DNA from: Alistipes sp. | GTDB lineage: Bacteria; Bacteroidota; Bacteroidia; Bacteroidales; Rikenellaceae | Assembly: GCA_019422485.1 (NCBI GenBank) | Contig: JAHZDG010000006.1 | Location: 78,471-92,917 of the forward strand | DNA length: 14,447 nt | Direction: 5' to 3' | In this document: in pieces, positions 7,002-14,391 of the stretch | How the letters are laid out: every line of letters begins with the position of its first letter | How positions within the stretch are numbered: position 1 is the first letter of the stretch | The notes under the pieces: generated by a model | The model's input: the letters and a program-made list of their open reading frames with translations, nothing else | Databases searched by the model: none | Told to the model about the DNA's origin: nothing | Program-made: the position numbers and the translations under genes

Positions 7002-8195
7002 ATGAAAAAAGTAGTATTGGCATTCAGCGGGGGACTCGATACCTCATATTGTGCCATATACCTGGCCCAGGAAATGGGACTGGAAGTGCATGCCGCTTTG
7101 GCCAACACGGGCGGTTTCTCGAAAGAAGAGTTGGCTAAAATCGAACAACGGGCCTATGGTCTGGGTGTTAAAAGCTATGTAGCTTTGGATGTTACCCAGC
7201 AATATTACCAGACGGCTATCAAGTACATGATCTTCGGGAATGTGCTGAAAAATGCAACCTATCCCATTTCGGTAAGTTCGGAACGTATTTCGCAGGCTAC
7301 GGCCATCGCCGAATACGCCAAGAGCATCGGGGCCGATTATCTCTGCCACGGGAGTACGGGTGCCGGGAATGACCAGGTTCGTTTCGACATGGTCTTCAAT
7401 ATCATCGCTCCGGAAATCGAAGTGATCGCCCTGATTCGTGAAAAACGCCTCAGCCGTGAAGAAGAAATCGCTTATCTGCGCTCTCACGGGGTCGATTTCG
7501 ACTTCAAAAAAGCCGAATATTCGATCAATCAGGGGATTTGGGGTACCTCGGTAGGGGGCAAAGAAACCCTGACCTCGTCCGAAACCCTGCCGGAAGAAGC
7601 CTATCCTTCGCAGTTGAAGGAAACCAAACCGCGTCGGATTACCCTGACTTTCGAAAAGGGGGAATTTGTAGGTTTGGAAGGCAAACGTTATGACAACCGC
7701 ATCGAAGCCATTCAGGCACTGCATGCCATTGCCGCTCCGTATGCCATCGGTCGTGACATGCATGTCGGGGATACGATCATCGGGATCAAAGGTCGTGTGG
7801 GCTTCGAAGCCGCTGCGCCGATGGTGATCATCAAAGCGCACCACATGCTCGAAAAACATACCCTTACCAAATGGCAGCTTTTCTGGAAAGACCAGATTTC
7901 GGCTTTCTACGGAAACTACCTGCATGAAGGTCAGTATTATGATCCGGTGATGCGCGATATGGAAGCCATGCTCGAAAGCAGTCAGCGGACGGTGAGCGGT
8001 GACGTTTATGTCGATCTGTATCCGTATCGTTTCGTGGTGGTTGGGATCACCAGCCCGCACGATTTGATGAGCAACGCCTTCGGGGCTTATGGTGAAACCA
8101 TGAGCGACTGGACGAGCGATGATGTCAAAGGGTTCGGTAAGATCTTCGGAAACCAAAACCGGATCTGGTACAAGGTCAATAAAGGGATGAAATAA
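7002..8195 (+). CDS. argG: Argininosuccinate synthase
   Basis: ArgG joins citrulline and aspartate with ATP to form argininosuccinate, in the cytoplasm. The protein is 397 residues from this start. It opens with the ATP pyrophosphatase loop AFSGGLDTS (7-15), then carries ISVSSERI and HGSTGAGNDQVRFD (citrulline and aspartate binding region), GTSVGGKE and IGRDMHVGDTIIGIKGRVGFEAAAP. These match the Bacteroidetes form closely. An in-frame ATG at 6978 would add eight residues (MVKTKNNT). The start at 7002 is chosen because the family normally begins two to four residues before the VxAFSGG strand. It lies 87 bases after the GNAT stop and precedes argC. In a cluster without argH, the product must be processed by a lyase encoded elsewhere. 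Confidence 0.97.
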   Translation: MKKVVLAFSGGLDTSYCAIYLAQEMGLEVHAALANTGGFSKEELAKIEQRAYGLGVKSYVALDVTQQYYQTAIKYMIFGNVLKNATYPISVSSERISQATAIAEYAKSIGADYLCHGSTGAGNDQVRFDMVFNIIAPEIEVIALIREKRLSREEEIAYLRSHGVDFDFKKAEYSINQGIWGTSVGGKETLTSSETLPEEAYPSQLKETKPRRITLTFEKGEFVGLEGKRYDNRIEAIQALHAIAAPYAIGRDMHVGDTIIGIKGRVGFEAAAPMVIIKAHHMLEKHTLTKWQLFWKDQISAFYGNYLHEGQYYDPVMRDMEAMLESSQRTVSGDVYVDLYPYRFVVVGITSPHDLMSNAFGAYGETMSDWTSDDVKGFGKIFGNQNRIWYKVNKGMK

Positions 8196-8201
8196 TCCAG
8201 G

Positions 8202-8230
8202 GACTCTCCTCTCGGAGAGTCTCTACCTTT
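8202..8230 (+). terminator. Terminator-like hairpin between argG and argC
   Basis: GACTCTCC (8202-8209) pairs perfectly with GGAGAGTC (8214-8221) around a TCTC loop. TTTT occurs at 8227-8230 after a CTACC spacer, followed by an AT repeat at 8231-8244. The T-run is short and offset, so the hairpin may be a leaky terminator or an mRNA processing and stability element that lowers expression of argC and later genes. No convincing new promoter follows before argC. Confidence 0.5.
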
Positions 8231-8319
8231 TATATATATATTAACGGGAGAGCAGACCGGAACGTTTCGGCGGTGTGCTGGACGGTGCGGACAACTTTCC
8301 CTGATCGGTTAAAATACGG

Positions 8320-9303
8320 ATGGATAAAGTCAAAGTAGGTATTATCGGAGGTGCAGGTTATACGGGTGGCGAGGCCATCCGTATTCTTGTGAATCATCCC
8401 AACGTCGAACTGGTGTTCGTGCACAGCAACTCCAATGCGGGCAATCTGCTCAGTGATGTGCATGCCGATCTGTTTGGTGATACGCAAATGCGTTTTACGG
8501 ATGAACTGCGCACCGATGTCGACGTGCTCTTTTTGTGTGTAGGACATGGCGATGCCCGTAAGTTTTTGGAATCGCATCCGATTCCCGAAACGGTGCGGAT
8601 TATCGACCTGAGTCAGGACTTTCGTTTGGAGGCAGGGTCAACCCTGGGCCGACGACGATTTGTGTACGGACTGCCTGAAATGAACCGCGAGCAGATCCGT
8701 ACTGCACACAATATTGCCAATCCCGGTTGTTTCGCCACCTGTTTGCAATTGGGGCTGCTGCCTCTGGCAGCGAACAGCCTCCTGGGGAATGAAGTCCACA
8801 TCACGGCCACGACCGGTTCGACCGGTGCCGGCCAGAAGTTGGCTCCGACCTCTCATTTCAGCTGGCGCACCAACAACCTGTCGGTCTACAAGGCTTTTGA
8901 ACATCAACATTTGCGTGAAATCGGCGAAAGTTTGCGATCGCTGATGCCTTCTTTCGAAGGGACGTTGAACTTTATTCCCTATCGCGGGGATTTTGCCCGG
9001 GGTATCATCGCTTCGATTTACCTCGATTGTTCGCTCTCGATCGAAGAGGCTACGGCCTTGTATAAGTCCTACTATCAGGATGCGGCCTTTACTCATGTCA
9101 GTGACAAGCCGATCTTCCTCAAACAGGTGGTCAATACCAACAAATGCCTGATCTCGTTGGAAAAACATGGCGACAAACTGTTGGTGATGAGTACTATCGA
9201 TAACCTGTTGAAAGGAGCTTCGGGACAGGCCGTTCAGAACATGAACCTGATGTTCGGACTGGACGAACGGGCGGGGTTGAACCTCAAGGCGGTTGCTTTT
9301 TAA
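8320..9303 (+). CDS. argC: N-acyl-gamma-glutamyl-phosphate reductase
   Basis: ArgC reduces the acyl-phosphate made by ArgB to a semialdehyde with NADPH. The 327-residue protein begins with the nucleotide loop GIIGGAGYTGGE (7-18). It has the catalytic cysteine C137 in NPGCFATC and the TGSTGAGQK segment. HFSWRTNNLSVYKAFEHQH carries the histidines expected to help the active-site cysteine. The length is close to the family's usual 310-345. The ATG at 8320 lies directly before the first beta strand. It is 124 bases after argG, across the hairpin at 8202-8230, and 91 bases before argD. Its place after argG and before argD follows the Bacteroides order. Whether the substrate carries acetyl or succinyl cannot be read here. 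Confidence 0.96.
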   Translation: MDKVKVGIIGGAGYTGGEAIRILVNHPNVELVFVHSNSNAGNLLSDVHADLFGDTQMRFTDELRTDVDVLFLCVGHGDARKFLESHPIPETVRIIDLSQDFRLEAGSTLGRRRFVYGLPEMNREQIRTAHNIANPGCFATCLQLGLLPLAANSLLGNEVHITATTGSTGAGQKLAPTSHFSWRTNNLSVYKAFEHQHLREIGESLRSLMPSFEGTLNFIPYRGDFARGIIASIYLDCSLSIEEATALYKSYYQDAAFTHVSDKPIFLKQVVNTNKCLISLEKHGDKLLVMSTIDNLLKGASGQAVQNMNLMFGLDERAGLNLKAVAF

Positions 9304-9394
9304 CAGCACGACGTCTGAAAGGCGAGGCTGTTGGTTTTCGTGGAGCGGCAGAGTCCGCAACACCATTTCCTAACCCATTAAAATTTCGCAAATC

Positions 9395-10531
9395 ATGAAA
9401 ATGTTCGATGTATATTCGGTGTACGACATCGATTTCGTACGGGCCGAAGGCTCCTATATTTGGGACAGCAAGGGTAATCAATACCTGGATATGTACGGCG
9501 GTCATGCCGTTATTTCCATCGGTCACTGCCATCCCCGTTATGTGCAGGCACTGACCGATCAGTTGCATCATATCGGTTTTTATTCCAATTCGGTGGTCAT
9601 CAAACAACAACAACAACTGGCCGAAAAGCTGGGACTGTTGTCGGGTAAGACCGACTATCAGTTGTTCATGTGCAACTCGGGGGCCGAAGCCAACGAAAAT
9701 GCCATGAAGCTGGCGTCGTTCTATAACGGAAAGAAAAAGGTGATCGCCATGAAAGGGGCGTTTCACGGACGGACTTCGCTGGCGGTAGCCGTGACGGACA
9801 ATCCCAAACTCTCTGCTCCGATCAATCAGACCGACAACGTGATTTTTGTTCCGTTGAACGACGAAGCTGCCCTGGAAGAGGCTTTCGTTCAGAACCCCGA
9901 TGAAATTTCATCGGTGATTCTGGAAGGGATCCAGGGAGTCGGCGGTATCCGCTTGGCCAGCGAATCGTTCCTGCGCAAGATCCGTTCGCTGTGCGATCAG
10001 TACAATGCGGTTTATATCGCTGACGGCGTACAGTGCGGTTGCGGACGTACGGGAAAATATTATTCGCACGATTGGGCCGGGGTTTCGGCCGACATCTATA
10101 CCATGGCCAAAGGCTTGGCCAACGGTTTCCCCATCGGGGCGATTGCCATCTCACCGAAGTTCGCACCTCATTATGGTATGTTGGGGACGACGTTCGGAGG
10201 CAATTACCTGGCTTGTGTAGGAGCCATTGCCGTAGCCGATGTGATTCGGGAAGAAAACCTCATTGAAAATGCCGCTCGCATGGGCGACTACCTGATGACC
10301 GAACTGCGCAAGATGCCTCGCATCAAGGAAGTGCGGGGTCGGGGCCTGATGATCGGGATCGAAATGCCGGAAGACACGGCCGCTCTGCGCAAACGGATGG
10401 TGTGTGAGGAACACATTATGATCGCTTCGTCGGGCGATAAGAATACCTTCCGGATTTTGCCGGCCTTGAATATTACGACGGAACATGCCGATCGTTTCCT
10501 GAGCTCGCTGCACAAGATATTAACAGCTTAA
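9395..10531 (+). CDS. argD: N-acylornithine aminotransferase (class III, PLP)
   Basis: ArgD transfers an amino group from glutamate to the acylglutamate semialdehyde, giving N-acylornithine. The 378-residue protein has the class III layout: DMYGGHAVISIGHCHP, the phosphate-binding CNSGAEANENA (93-103), FHGRT (123-127), EGIQGVGG (177-184), the Schiff-base lysine K239 in MAKGLANGFP, and TTFGGN (265-270). The Asp that contacts the PLP ring nitrogen is D210. The next residue is Gly211, where class III enzymes nearly always have Glu (DEVQ). The codon at 10025-10027 is GGC. Cysteines C214 and C216 follow in VQCGCGRTG. The rest matches Bacteroidetes ArgD closely, so the family is secure but full activity is not proven. 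It precedes argB by only 10 bases, suggesting translational coupling. Confidence 0.95.
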   Translation: MKMFDVYSVYDIDFVRAEGSYIWDSKGNQYLDMYGGHAVISIGHCHPRYVQALTDQLHHIGFYSNSVVIKQQQQLAEKLGLLSGKTDYQLFMCNSGAEANENAMKLASFYNGKKKVIAMKGAFHGRTSLAVAVTDNPKLSAPINQTDNVIFVPLNDEAALEEAFVQNPDEISSVILEGIQGVGGIRLASESFLRKIRSLCDQYNAVYIADGVQCGCGRTGKYYSHDWAGVSADIYTMAKGLANGFPIGAIAISPKFAPHYGMLGTTFGGNYLACVGAIAVADVIREENLIENAARMGDYLMTELRKMPRIKEVRGRGLMIGIEMPEDTAALRKRMVCEEHIMIASSGDKNTFRILPALNITTEHADRFLSSLHKILTA

Positions 10532-10541
10532 TGTAAATAAT

Positions 10542-11330
10542 ATGTTGAAAGTTGTTAAGATCGGAGGCAACGTTGTCGACAATCCGGAAAAACTGGACGC
10601 TTTTTTGCGGGACTTTGCCGCTCTGCCCGGGCCTAAGATTCTGGTCCACGGGGGCGGGAAAATCGCAACACATATCTCGAAAGCGCTTGGCATAGAGACT
10701 CGTATGATCGAAGGTCGCCGGGTGACCGATGCACAAACCCTGCAGGTGGTTACGATGGTTTACGCCGGACTTGTTAACAAAACCATTGTTAGTAAGTTGC
10801 AGGCCCTGGGGTGTAATGCCCTCGGACTGTGCGGGGCGGACGGCGGTCTGATCCGTTCGAAACGCCGCAATCCGGTGCCCGTAGACTATGGTTTTGTGGG
10901 GGATCCGGTTCCTGAACGCTTCGGTCTGGATACGGCTCGGGGATTGATCGATGCGGGAATGACGTTGGTTGTCGCTCCCATTACGCTCGATCAGGCCGAT
11001 GGGTCGTTGCTGAACACCAATGCCGATACCGTGGCACGTACCATGGCGGTCGGGATGGCGGCTGCTTACGAAGTCGAGTTGGTTTATTGTTTTGAAAAAC
11101 GCGGAGTGTTGCGCGATGTGGAAGATGAACAGAGCGTGATTCCTCAGATTACACCCACGGAGTTCGTGCGTTTGAAAGCGGAAGGGGTGGTGGCCGACGG
11201 AATGCTGCCCAAACTGGAAAATGCCTTTCAGGCGATCGAAAGCGGAGTCCGCAGCGTTGTCATTTGCGGGTCGGATGCCCTGACTGCTCCCGGATACGGT
11301 GGAACCGTTTTACGACCGGATGCCGTATAG
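10542..11330 (+). CDS. argB: N-acylglutamate kinase
   Basis: ArgB phosphorylates N-acylglutamate with ATP, the second step of arginine synthesis. The 262-residue protein is of normal length. It has the amino-acid-kinase motifs: KIGG (6-9) with K6, HGGG (36-39), ALGLCGADG (93-101), LLNTNAD (156-162) and DGMLPKLENA (219-228) with K224. The VDYGFVGD and VYCFEKRGVL segments match Bacteroidetes kinases that, in Bacteroides, act on N-succinylglutamate by genetic evidence. The N-terminal extension used for arginine feedback in some hexameric kinases is absent. It starts 10 bases after argD, so expression is probably coupled, and is 51 bases ahead of leuB. The acyl group is unresolved. Confidence 0.95.
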   Translation: MLKVVKIGGNVVDNPEKLDAFLRDFAALPGPKILVHGGGKIATHISKALGIETRMIEGRRVTDAQTLQVVTMVYAGLVNKTIVSKLQALGCNALGLCGADGGLIRSKRRNPVPVDYGFVGDPVPERFGLDTARGLIDAGMTLVVAPITLDQADGSLLNTNADTVARTMAVGMAAAYEVELVYCFEKRGVLRDVEDEQSVIPQITPTEFVRLKAEGVVADGMLPKLENAFQAIESGVRSVVICGSDALTAPGYGGTVLRPDAV

Positions 11331-11381
11331 GTCGGTCTGCTGACGAAAATAGAGATTGTTAACCTGTTAAAGAAAGATACC

Positions 11382-12446
11382 ATGGAACTGAAAATCGCCC
11401 TGTTGCCCGGAGATGGCATCGGTCCTGAAATCGTCGGGGAGGCTGTAAAGGTACTCGACGCCGTGGCGGCTCGCTACGGTCATACGTTTGTTTATCGCAA
11501 GGCTTTGGTGGGGGCTGCCGCGATTGATGCGGTGGGCGATCCTTATCCGGCCGAGACGCATCAGGTGTGCGAAACGTCGGATGTGGTGCTTTTCGGTGCC
11601 ATCGGAGATCCTAAATACGACAACAACCCTGAAGCAAAGGTGCGTCCCGAACAGGGTCTGTTGCGGATGCGCAAGTCGTTGGGTTTGTATGCCAACCTGC
11701 GGCCGCTGGCCGTTTTCGATGCTTTGGCCGAACGCTCGCCGCTGAAAACCGATATTGTACGGGGTGCCGATTTCCTGTGTGTGCGCGAATTGACGGGCGG
11801 GATGTATTTCGGCCGTCCGCAAGGGCGTAGCGAAGACGGTAACACTGCCTATGACACCTGTGTTTATACGCGGGAAGAGGTGGAACGCATTTTGCGTCTG
11901 GCATTCTCGCTGGCGCAGCAGCGTCGTAAACACCTGATGGTGGTCGACAAGGCGAATGTGATTGCTACTTCACGTCTGTGGCGGCAGATCGCTCAGGAGA
12001 TGGGCCCGTCTTATCCGGATGTGAAACTCGAGTTTATGTTCGTGGACAACGCTGCGATGCAGATTATTCAACGGCCGACGGCATTCGATGTGATCGTGAC
12101 CGAAAACCTGTTTGGAGATATTCTGACGGATGAAGCCAGTGTGATCAGCGGTTCGTTGGGTATGTTGCCCTCGGCATCGGTGGGGGCAAAGGTCGCCTTG
12201 TTCGAGCCGATTCACGGAAGTTATCCGCAGGCTGCCGGGAAAAATATCGCCAACCCGATGGCTACGATTCTGTCCGCAGCCATGCTGTTGGAACATGTCG
12301 GCCTGAAAGAAGAAGGAAAAGCTGTTCGGGCTGGGGTCAACCAAGCCATCGAACAGGGTGTTGTGACCGAAGATTTGGCCTCGAAAGGGGCAAAAGTCTA
12401 TTCGACGACGGAAGTAGGGGACTTTGTTGCCGCCTCCATCCGTTAG
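11382..12446 (+). CDS. leuB: 3-isopropylmalate dehydrogenase
   Basis: LeuB oxidises and decarboxylates 3-isopropylmalate with NAD, the third step of leucine synthesis. The 354-residue protein is of normal length. It has LLPGDGIGPE (7-16), the substrate-binding arginine loop LLRMRKSLGLYANLRP (93-108), R135 and Y142, K190 and the metal-binding Asp residues D222, D246 and D250. NLFGDILTDEASVISGSLG and LFEPIHGSYPQAAGKNIANP are hallmark segments. The LGLYANLRP loop favours LeuB over isocitrate or tartrate relatives. It closes the arginine cluster 51 bases after argB and is followed by a strong terminator. The other leu genes (leuA, leuC, leuD) are not in the window. An AGAAAGA stretch precedes the ATG. 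Confidence 0.96.
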   Translation: MELKIALLPGDGIGPEIVGEAVKVLDAVAARYGHTFVYRKALVGAAAIDAVGDPYPAETHQVCETSDVVLFGAIGDPKYDNNPEAKVRPEQGLLRMRKSLGLYANLRPLAVFDALAERSPLKTDIVRGADFLCVRELTGGMYFGRPQGRSEDGNTAYDTCVYTREEVERILRLAFSLAQQRRKHLMVVDKANVIATSRLWRQIAQEMGPSYPDVKLEFMFVDNAAMQIIQRPTAFDVIVTENLFGDILTDEASVISGSLGMLPSASVGAKVALFEPIHGSYPQAAGKNIANPMATILSAAMLLEHVGLKEEGKAVRAGVNQAIEQGVVTEDLASKGAKVYSTTEVGDFVAASIR

Positions 12447-12467
12447 TCGGATAGGGATGAGGTTTCA

Positions 12468-12507
12468 AAAACAGGATTGTCCGCCGGGGCAATCCTGTTT
12501 TGTTTTT
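12468..12507 (+). terminator. Intrinsic terminator ending the arg-leuB cluster
   Basis: A 12-bp perfect stem (12468-12479 with 12490-12501) closes a ten-base GC-rich loop and is followed by a T-run at 12503-12507. It begins 22 bases after the leuB stop. This and the promoter near 6250 bound the cluster. Confidence 0.88.
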
Positions 12508-12626
12508 GGGAAGTTGTGGCGGCGGAGCTTTTCAGGGCGTGTGTAACCGGGGAACGATAGAGCCTTTCTGCTTTGTGGTCGGACAGAAAATCCCGGGGTG
12601 AGTCCCCATCGACCCGCTCTTTTTTG

Positions 12627-12634
12627 TATTTTTG
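12627..12634 (+). promoter_or_regulatory. -7 box of the MFS transporter gene
   Basis: TATTTTTG is a perfect TAnnTTTG match, 24 bases before the ATG at 12658. No good TTTG lies 19-21 bases upstream. Its position inside a longer GTG-initiated reading frame (from 12598) indicates that the ATG is the true start. Confidence 0.52.
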
Positions 12635-12657
12635 TAGGAAGTCCCGCTGTGGTTAGT

Positions 12658-14031
12658 ATGAAAAAATATCGTCACATAGGCTTGCCTCGTTATCTGCATT
12701 GGCCCAGAAAAGAGTGGGGCGAATTGTTGCCGCACAATTTCCGCGGAGCGTTTCGCATCTTTTCATCGTTAAAGACCCGGAATTTTCGTCTTTACTTTTT
12801 AGGTCAATGTGTTTCCCTGTGCGGGACCTGGATTCAGAACATCGCCATGGGGTGGCTGATCTATCGGATGACCGATTCGGTGTTTCTGCTGACCTCGGTG
12901 ACTTTCCTGAATCTGATCCCCAGTTTGATCCTGACCCCGTTGACCGGTGTGCTGAGCGATCGCTTCAATCGTTACAAAATCCTGCTGACTACACAAAGCC
13001 TGTTTATGCTGCAGGCGCTGACGCTGGCGGTGCTGACTTTGGGCGGTTGGATCGAAGTGTGGCATATTCTGGCGTTGAGCGCGTGTGCCGGGATCTTCTC
13101 GGCGATTGAGGCTCCGGCCCGCCAATCCTTTTATACCAGTCTGGTTCGCCCGGAGGATATGAGCAATGCCATTGCCCTGAATTCGGTGGCTATTAATGGC
13201 TCTCGCTTTGTCGGCCCTCCTATCGGTGGAATCTTGATTAGTCTGATGGGAGAGGGATATTGCTTCCTGCTCAATGGCCTGAGCTATCTGGGCGTGTTGT
13301 CCGCTTTGTTGTTGATGGTGCTGCCGCCGTTTGTCCGTTCGTCCGGACGTTCCCATTGGGTGCGTGAACTGAAGGATGGATTCTCCTATATCAACGGATA
13401 CCTGCCGATTAAAACGGTGATCCTGTTGGTGGCAGCGGTCTGCTTTTTCGGAATGCCGTTTTTGTCGATCATTCCGGCCGTGGTCAAAGATGTGCTGGGT
13501 GGGGATAGCCAAATGTTGGGGTATGTGATGTCTTCGATCGGAGGCGGGGCCATGACGGCTGGACTCTATCTGGCGGCCCGGAAAAAAGTGCGAGGGTTGG
13601 GTAAGGTGGTGACGATCTGTTGTTCGATGTTCGGCCTGGGATTGGTGTTGCTTTCCTGGGTGCATCTTCCGGTGCTGGCTTGTATCGTCTGTTTTCCCAT
13701 TGGTTTTGGGATGATTGCGACGTTGGCATCCTGCAATACCCTGCTCCAAACCCTGGTTGATGACGATAAGCGGGGTAGGGTGATGAGTTTCTTTACGATG
13801 GCCAGCGCCGGGATGAACCCTTTGGGCAGTCTGTTTATGGGGTCGGTAGCTAAAACGGTGGGAATCAATAATGTGTTGTGGGGGAGCGGATTGCTGTGTA
13901 TCGCTTCGGCCGCCTTGTATGAGTATTATCGGCCGATTATCCGCCGGCTGGCCCGAAATCCCCGCACGCAGGGGAAGGTGATTCCCGAAATTGCGGTCGG
14001 AATCGATCAATCGCAAAACAATCCGTTCTAA
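12658..14031 (+). CDS. Major facilitator superfamily exporter, MFS_3/DHA3-like
   Basis: The protein is 457 residues with about twelve membrane segments, placing it in the inner membrane. About 45 N-terminal cytoplasmic residues precede the first helix (FRLYFLGQCVSLCGTWIQ). Motif A between helices 2 and 3 is GVLSDRFNRYKIL (97-109). The EAPARQSFYTSLV and NAIALNSVAINGSRFVGPPIGG segments are hallmarks of the MFS_3 group that includes EntS-like exporters and many putative drug or siderophore exporters. The substrate is unknown. A GTG at 12598 would add 20 residues, but the promoter -7 box at 12627-12634 lies within them, so the ATG is preferred. The gene appears to be a single-gene unit. No clear terminator follows before the rrn-like promoters. 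Confidence 0.9.
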   Translation: MKKYRHIGLPRYLHWPRKEWGELLPHNFRGAFRIFSSLKTRNFRLYFLGQCVSLCGTWIQNIAMGWLIYRMTDSVFLLTSVTFLNLIPSLILTPLTGVLSDRFNRYKILLTTQSLFMLQALTLAVLTLGGWIEVWHILALSACAGIFSAIEAPARQSFYTSLVRPEDMSNAIALNSVAINGSRFVGPPIGGILISLMGEGYCFLLNGLSYLGVLSALLLMVLPPFVRSSGRSHWVRELKDGFSYINGYLPIKTVILLVAAVCFFGMPFLSIIPAVVKDVLGGDSQMLGYVMSSIGGGAMTAGLYLAARKKVRGLGKVVTICCSMFGLGLVLLSWVHLPVLACIVCFPIGFGMIATLASCNTLLQTLVDDDKRGRVMSFFTMASAGMNPLGSLFMGSVAKTVGINNVLWGSGLLCIASAALYEYYRPIIRRLARNPRTQGKVIPEIAVGIDQSQNNPF

Positions 14032-14134
14032 AAAGTCAAAAAAAATTGGGATCGATAAATGGCTGTTTTGTAGTGATTTGTTTTATATTTCCGACAAAAG
14101 TGAGGGTGAATGTTAAAAAAATGTTTCAGGAATG

Positions 14135-14167
14135 TTTGGAAGTTAAGAATAATTATCTCTATATTTG
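14135..14167 (+). promoter_or_regulatory. Strong promoter P1 upstream of a putative rrn operon
   Basis: TTTG at 14135-14138 and TATATTTG at 14160-14167 match both Bacteroidetes promoter boxes, with a 21-base spacer. The hairpin GCTAAAC (14173-14179) with GTTTAGC (14195-14201) begins about where transcription should start. Confidence 0.8.
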
Positions 14168-14172
14168 CACCC

Positions 14173-14201
14173 GCTAAACGGAACGATAGACACTGTTTAG
14201 C
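14173..14201 (+). repeat. Promoter-proximal hairpin, copy 1
   Basis: GCTAAAC pairs perfectly with GTTTAGC across a 15-base loop and is followed by a GTTCTTA element (14206-14212). The whole module repeats near 14371. The first arm lies immediately after the P1 -7 box, in the shared GCACCCGCTAA block. Confidence 0.65.
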
Positions 14202-14266
14202 AAACGTTCTTAAAAGCCATAACGAGTGTTCCGCATAGGAAGTGTCGTTGAAACTCCAAATCTTTT

Positions 14267-14299
14267 TCCTTTTGTTCCTCATTGGTTGAGAAACAAGGA
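14267..14299 (+). other. Imperfect hairpin between P1 and P2
   Basis: TTGTT (14272-14276) pairs with AACAA (14292-14296), and CTCA (14278-14281) with TGAG (14287-14290). One C/A mismatch separates them and TCC/GGA extends the stem past a two-base bulge. It could be a leader structure in the P1 transcript. No proper T-run follows, so it is not called a terminator. Confidence 0.35.
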
Positions 14300-14332
14300 A
14301 GTGAAAAAAACTTAAAAATTTTTTCAAAAAGA

Positions 14333-14365
14333 TTTGGGAAATTCAAAAAACTTCACTTATCTTTG
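14333..14365 (+). promoter_or_regulatory. Strong promoter P2 upstream of a putative rrn operon
   Basis: TTTG at 14333-14336 and TATCTTTG at 14358-14365 match the consensus boxes, again with a 21-base spacer. The downstream GCACCCGCTAA sequence is shared with P1. Confidence 0.82.
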
Positions 14366-14370
14366 CACCC

Positions 14371-14391
14371 GCTAAGCGAATGAGGCTTAGC
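14371..14391 (+). repeat. Promoter-proximal hairpin, copy 2
   Basis: GCTAAGC (14371-14377) pairs perfectly with GCTTAGC (14385-14391) across a seven-base loop. It starts five bases after the P2 -7 box, about where transcription should begin, so the RNA would carry a 5' terminal hairpin. Confidence 0.65.

Noticed and set aside
7044..8156. 370-residue open frame antisense to argG
   Set aside because: It is a shadow frame with no family motif, opposite a clear argininosuccinate synthase.
12591..12603. GGGG/CCCC mini-hairpin before the MFS gene
   Set aside because: Four pairs are too few to distinguish from chance, and it lies upstream of the promoter box.
12799..14016. 405-residue open frame antisense to the MFS gene
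   Set aside because: Its composition (Gln, His, Arg, Ser repeats) reflects the complement of hydrophobic codons. The MFS frame has family motifs and a promoter.
14084..14091. Third promoter-like box (TATATTTC) after the MFS gene
   Set aside because: The last base does not match TAnnTTTG, and the nearest TTTG is 13 bases upstream, outside the usual spacing.
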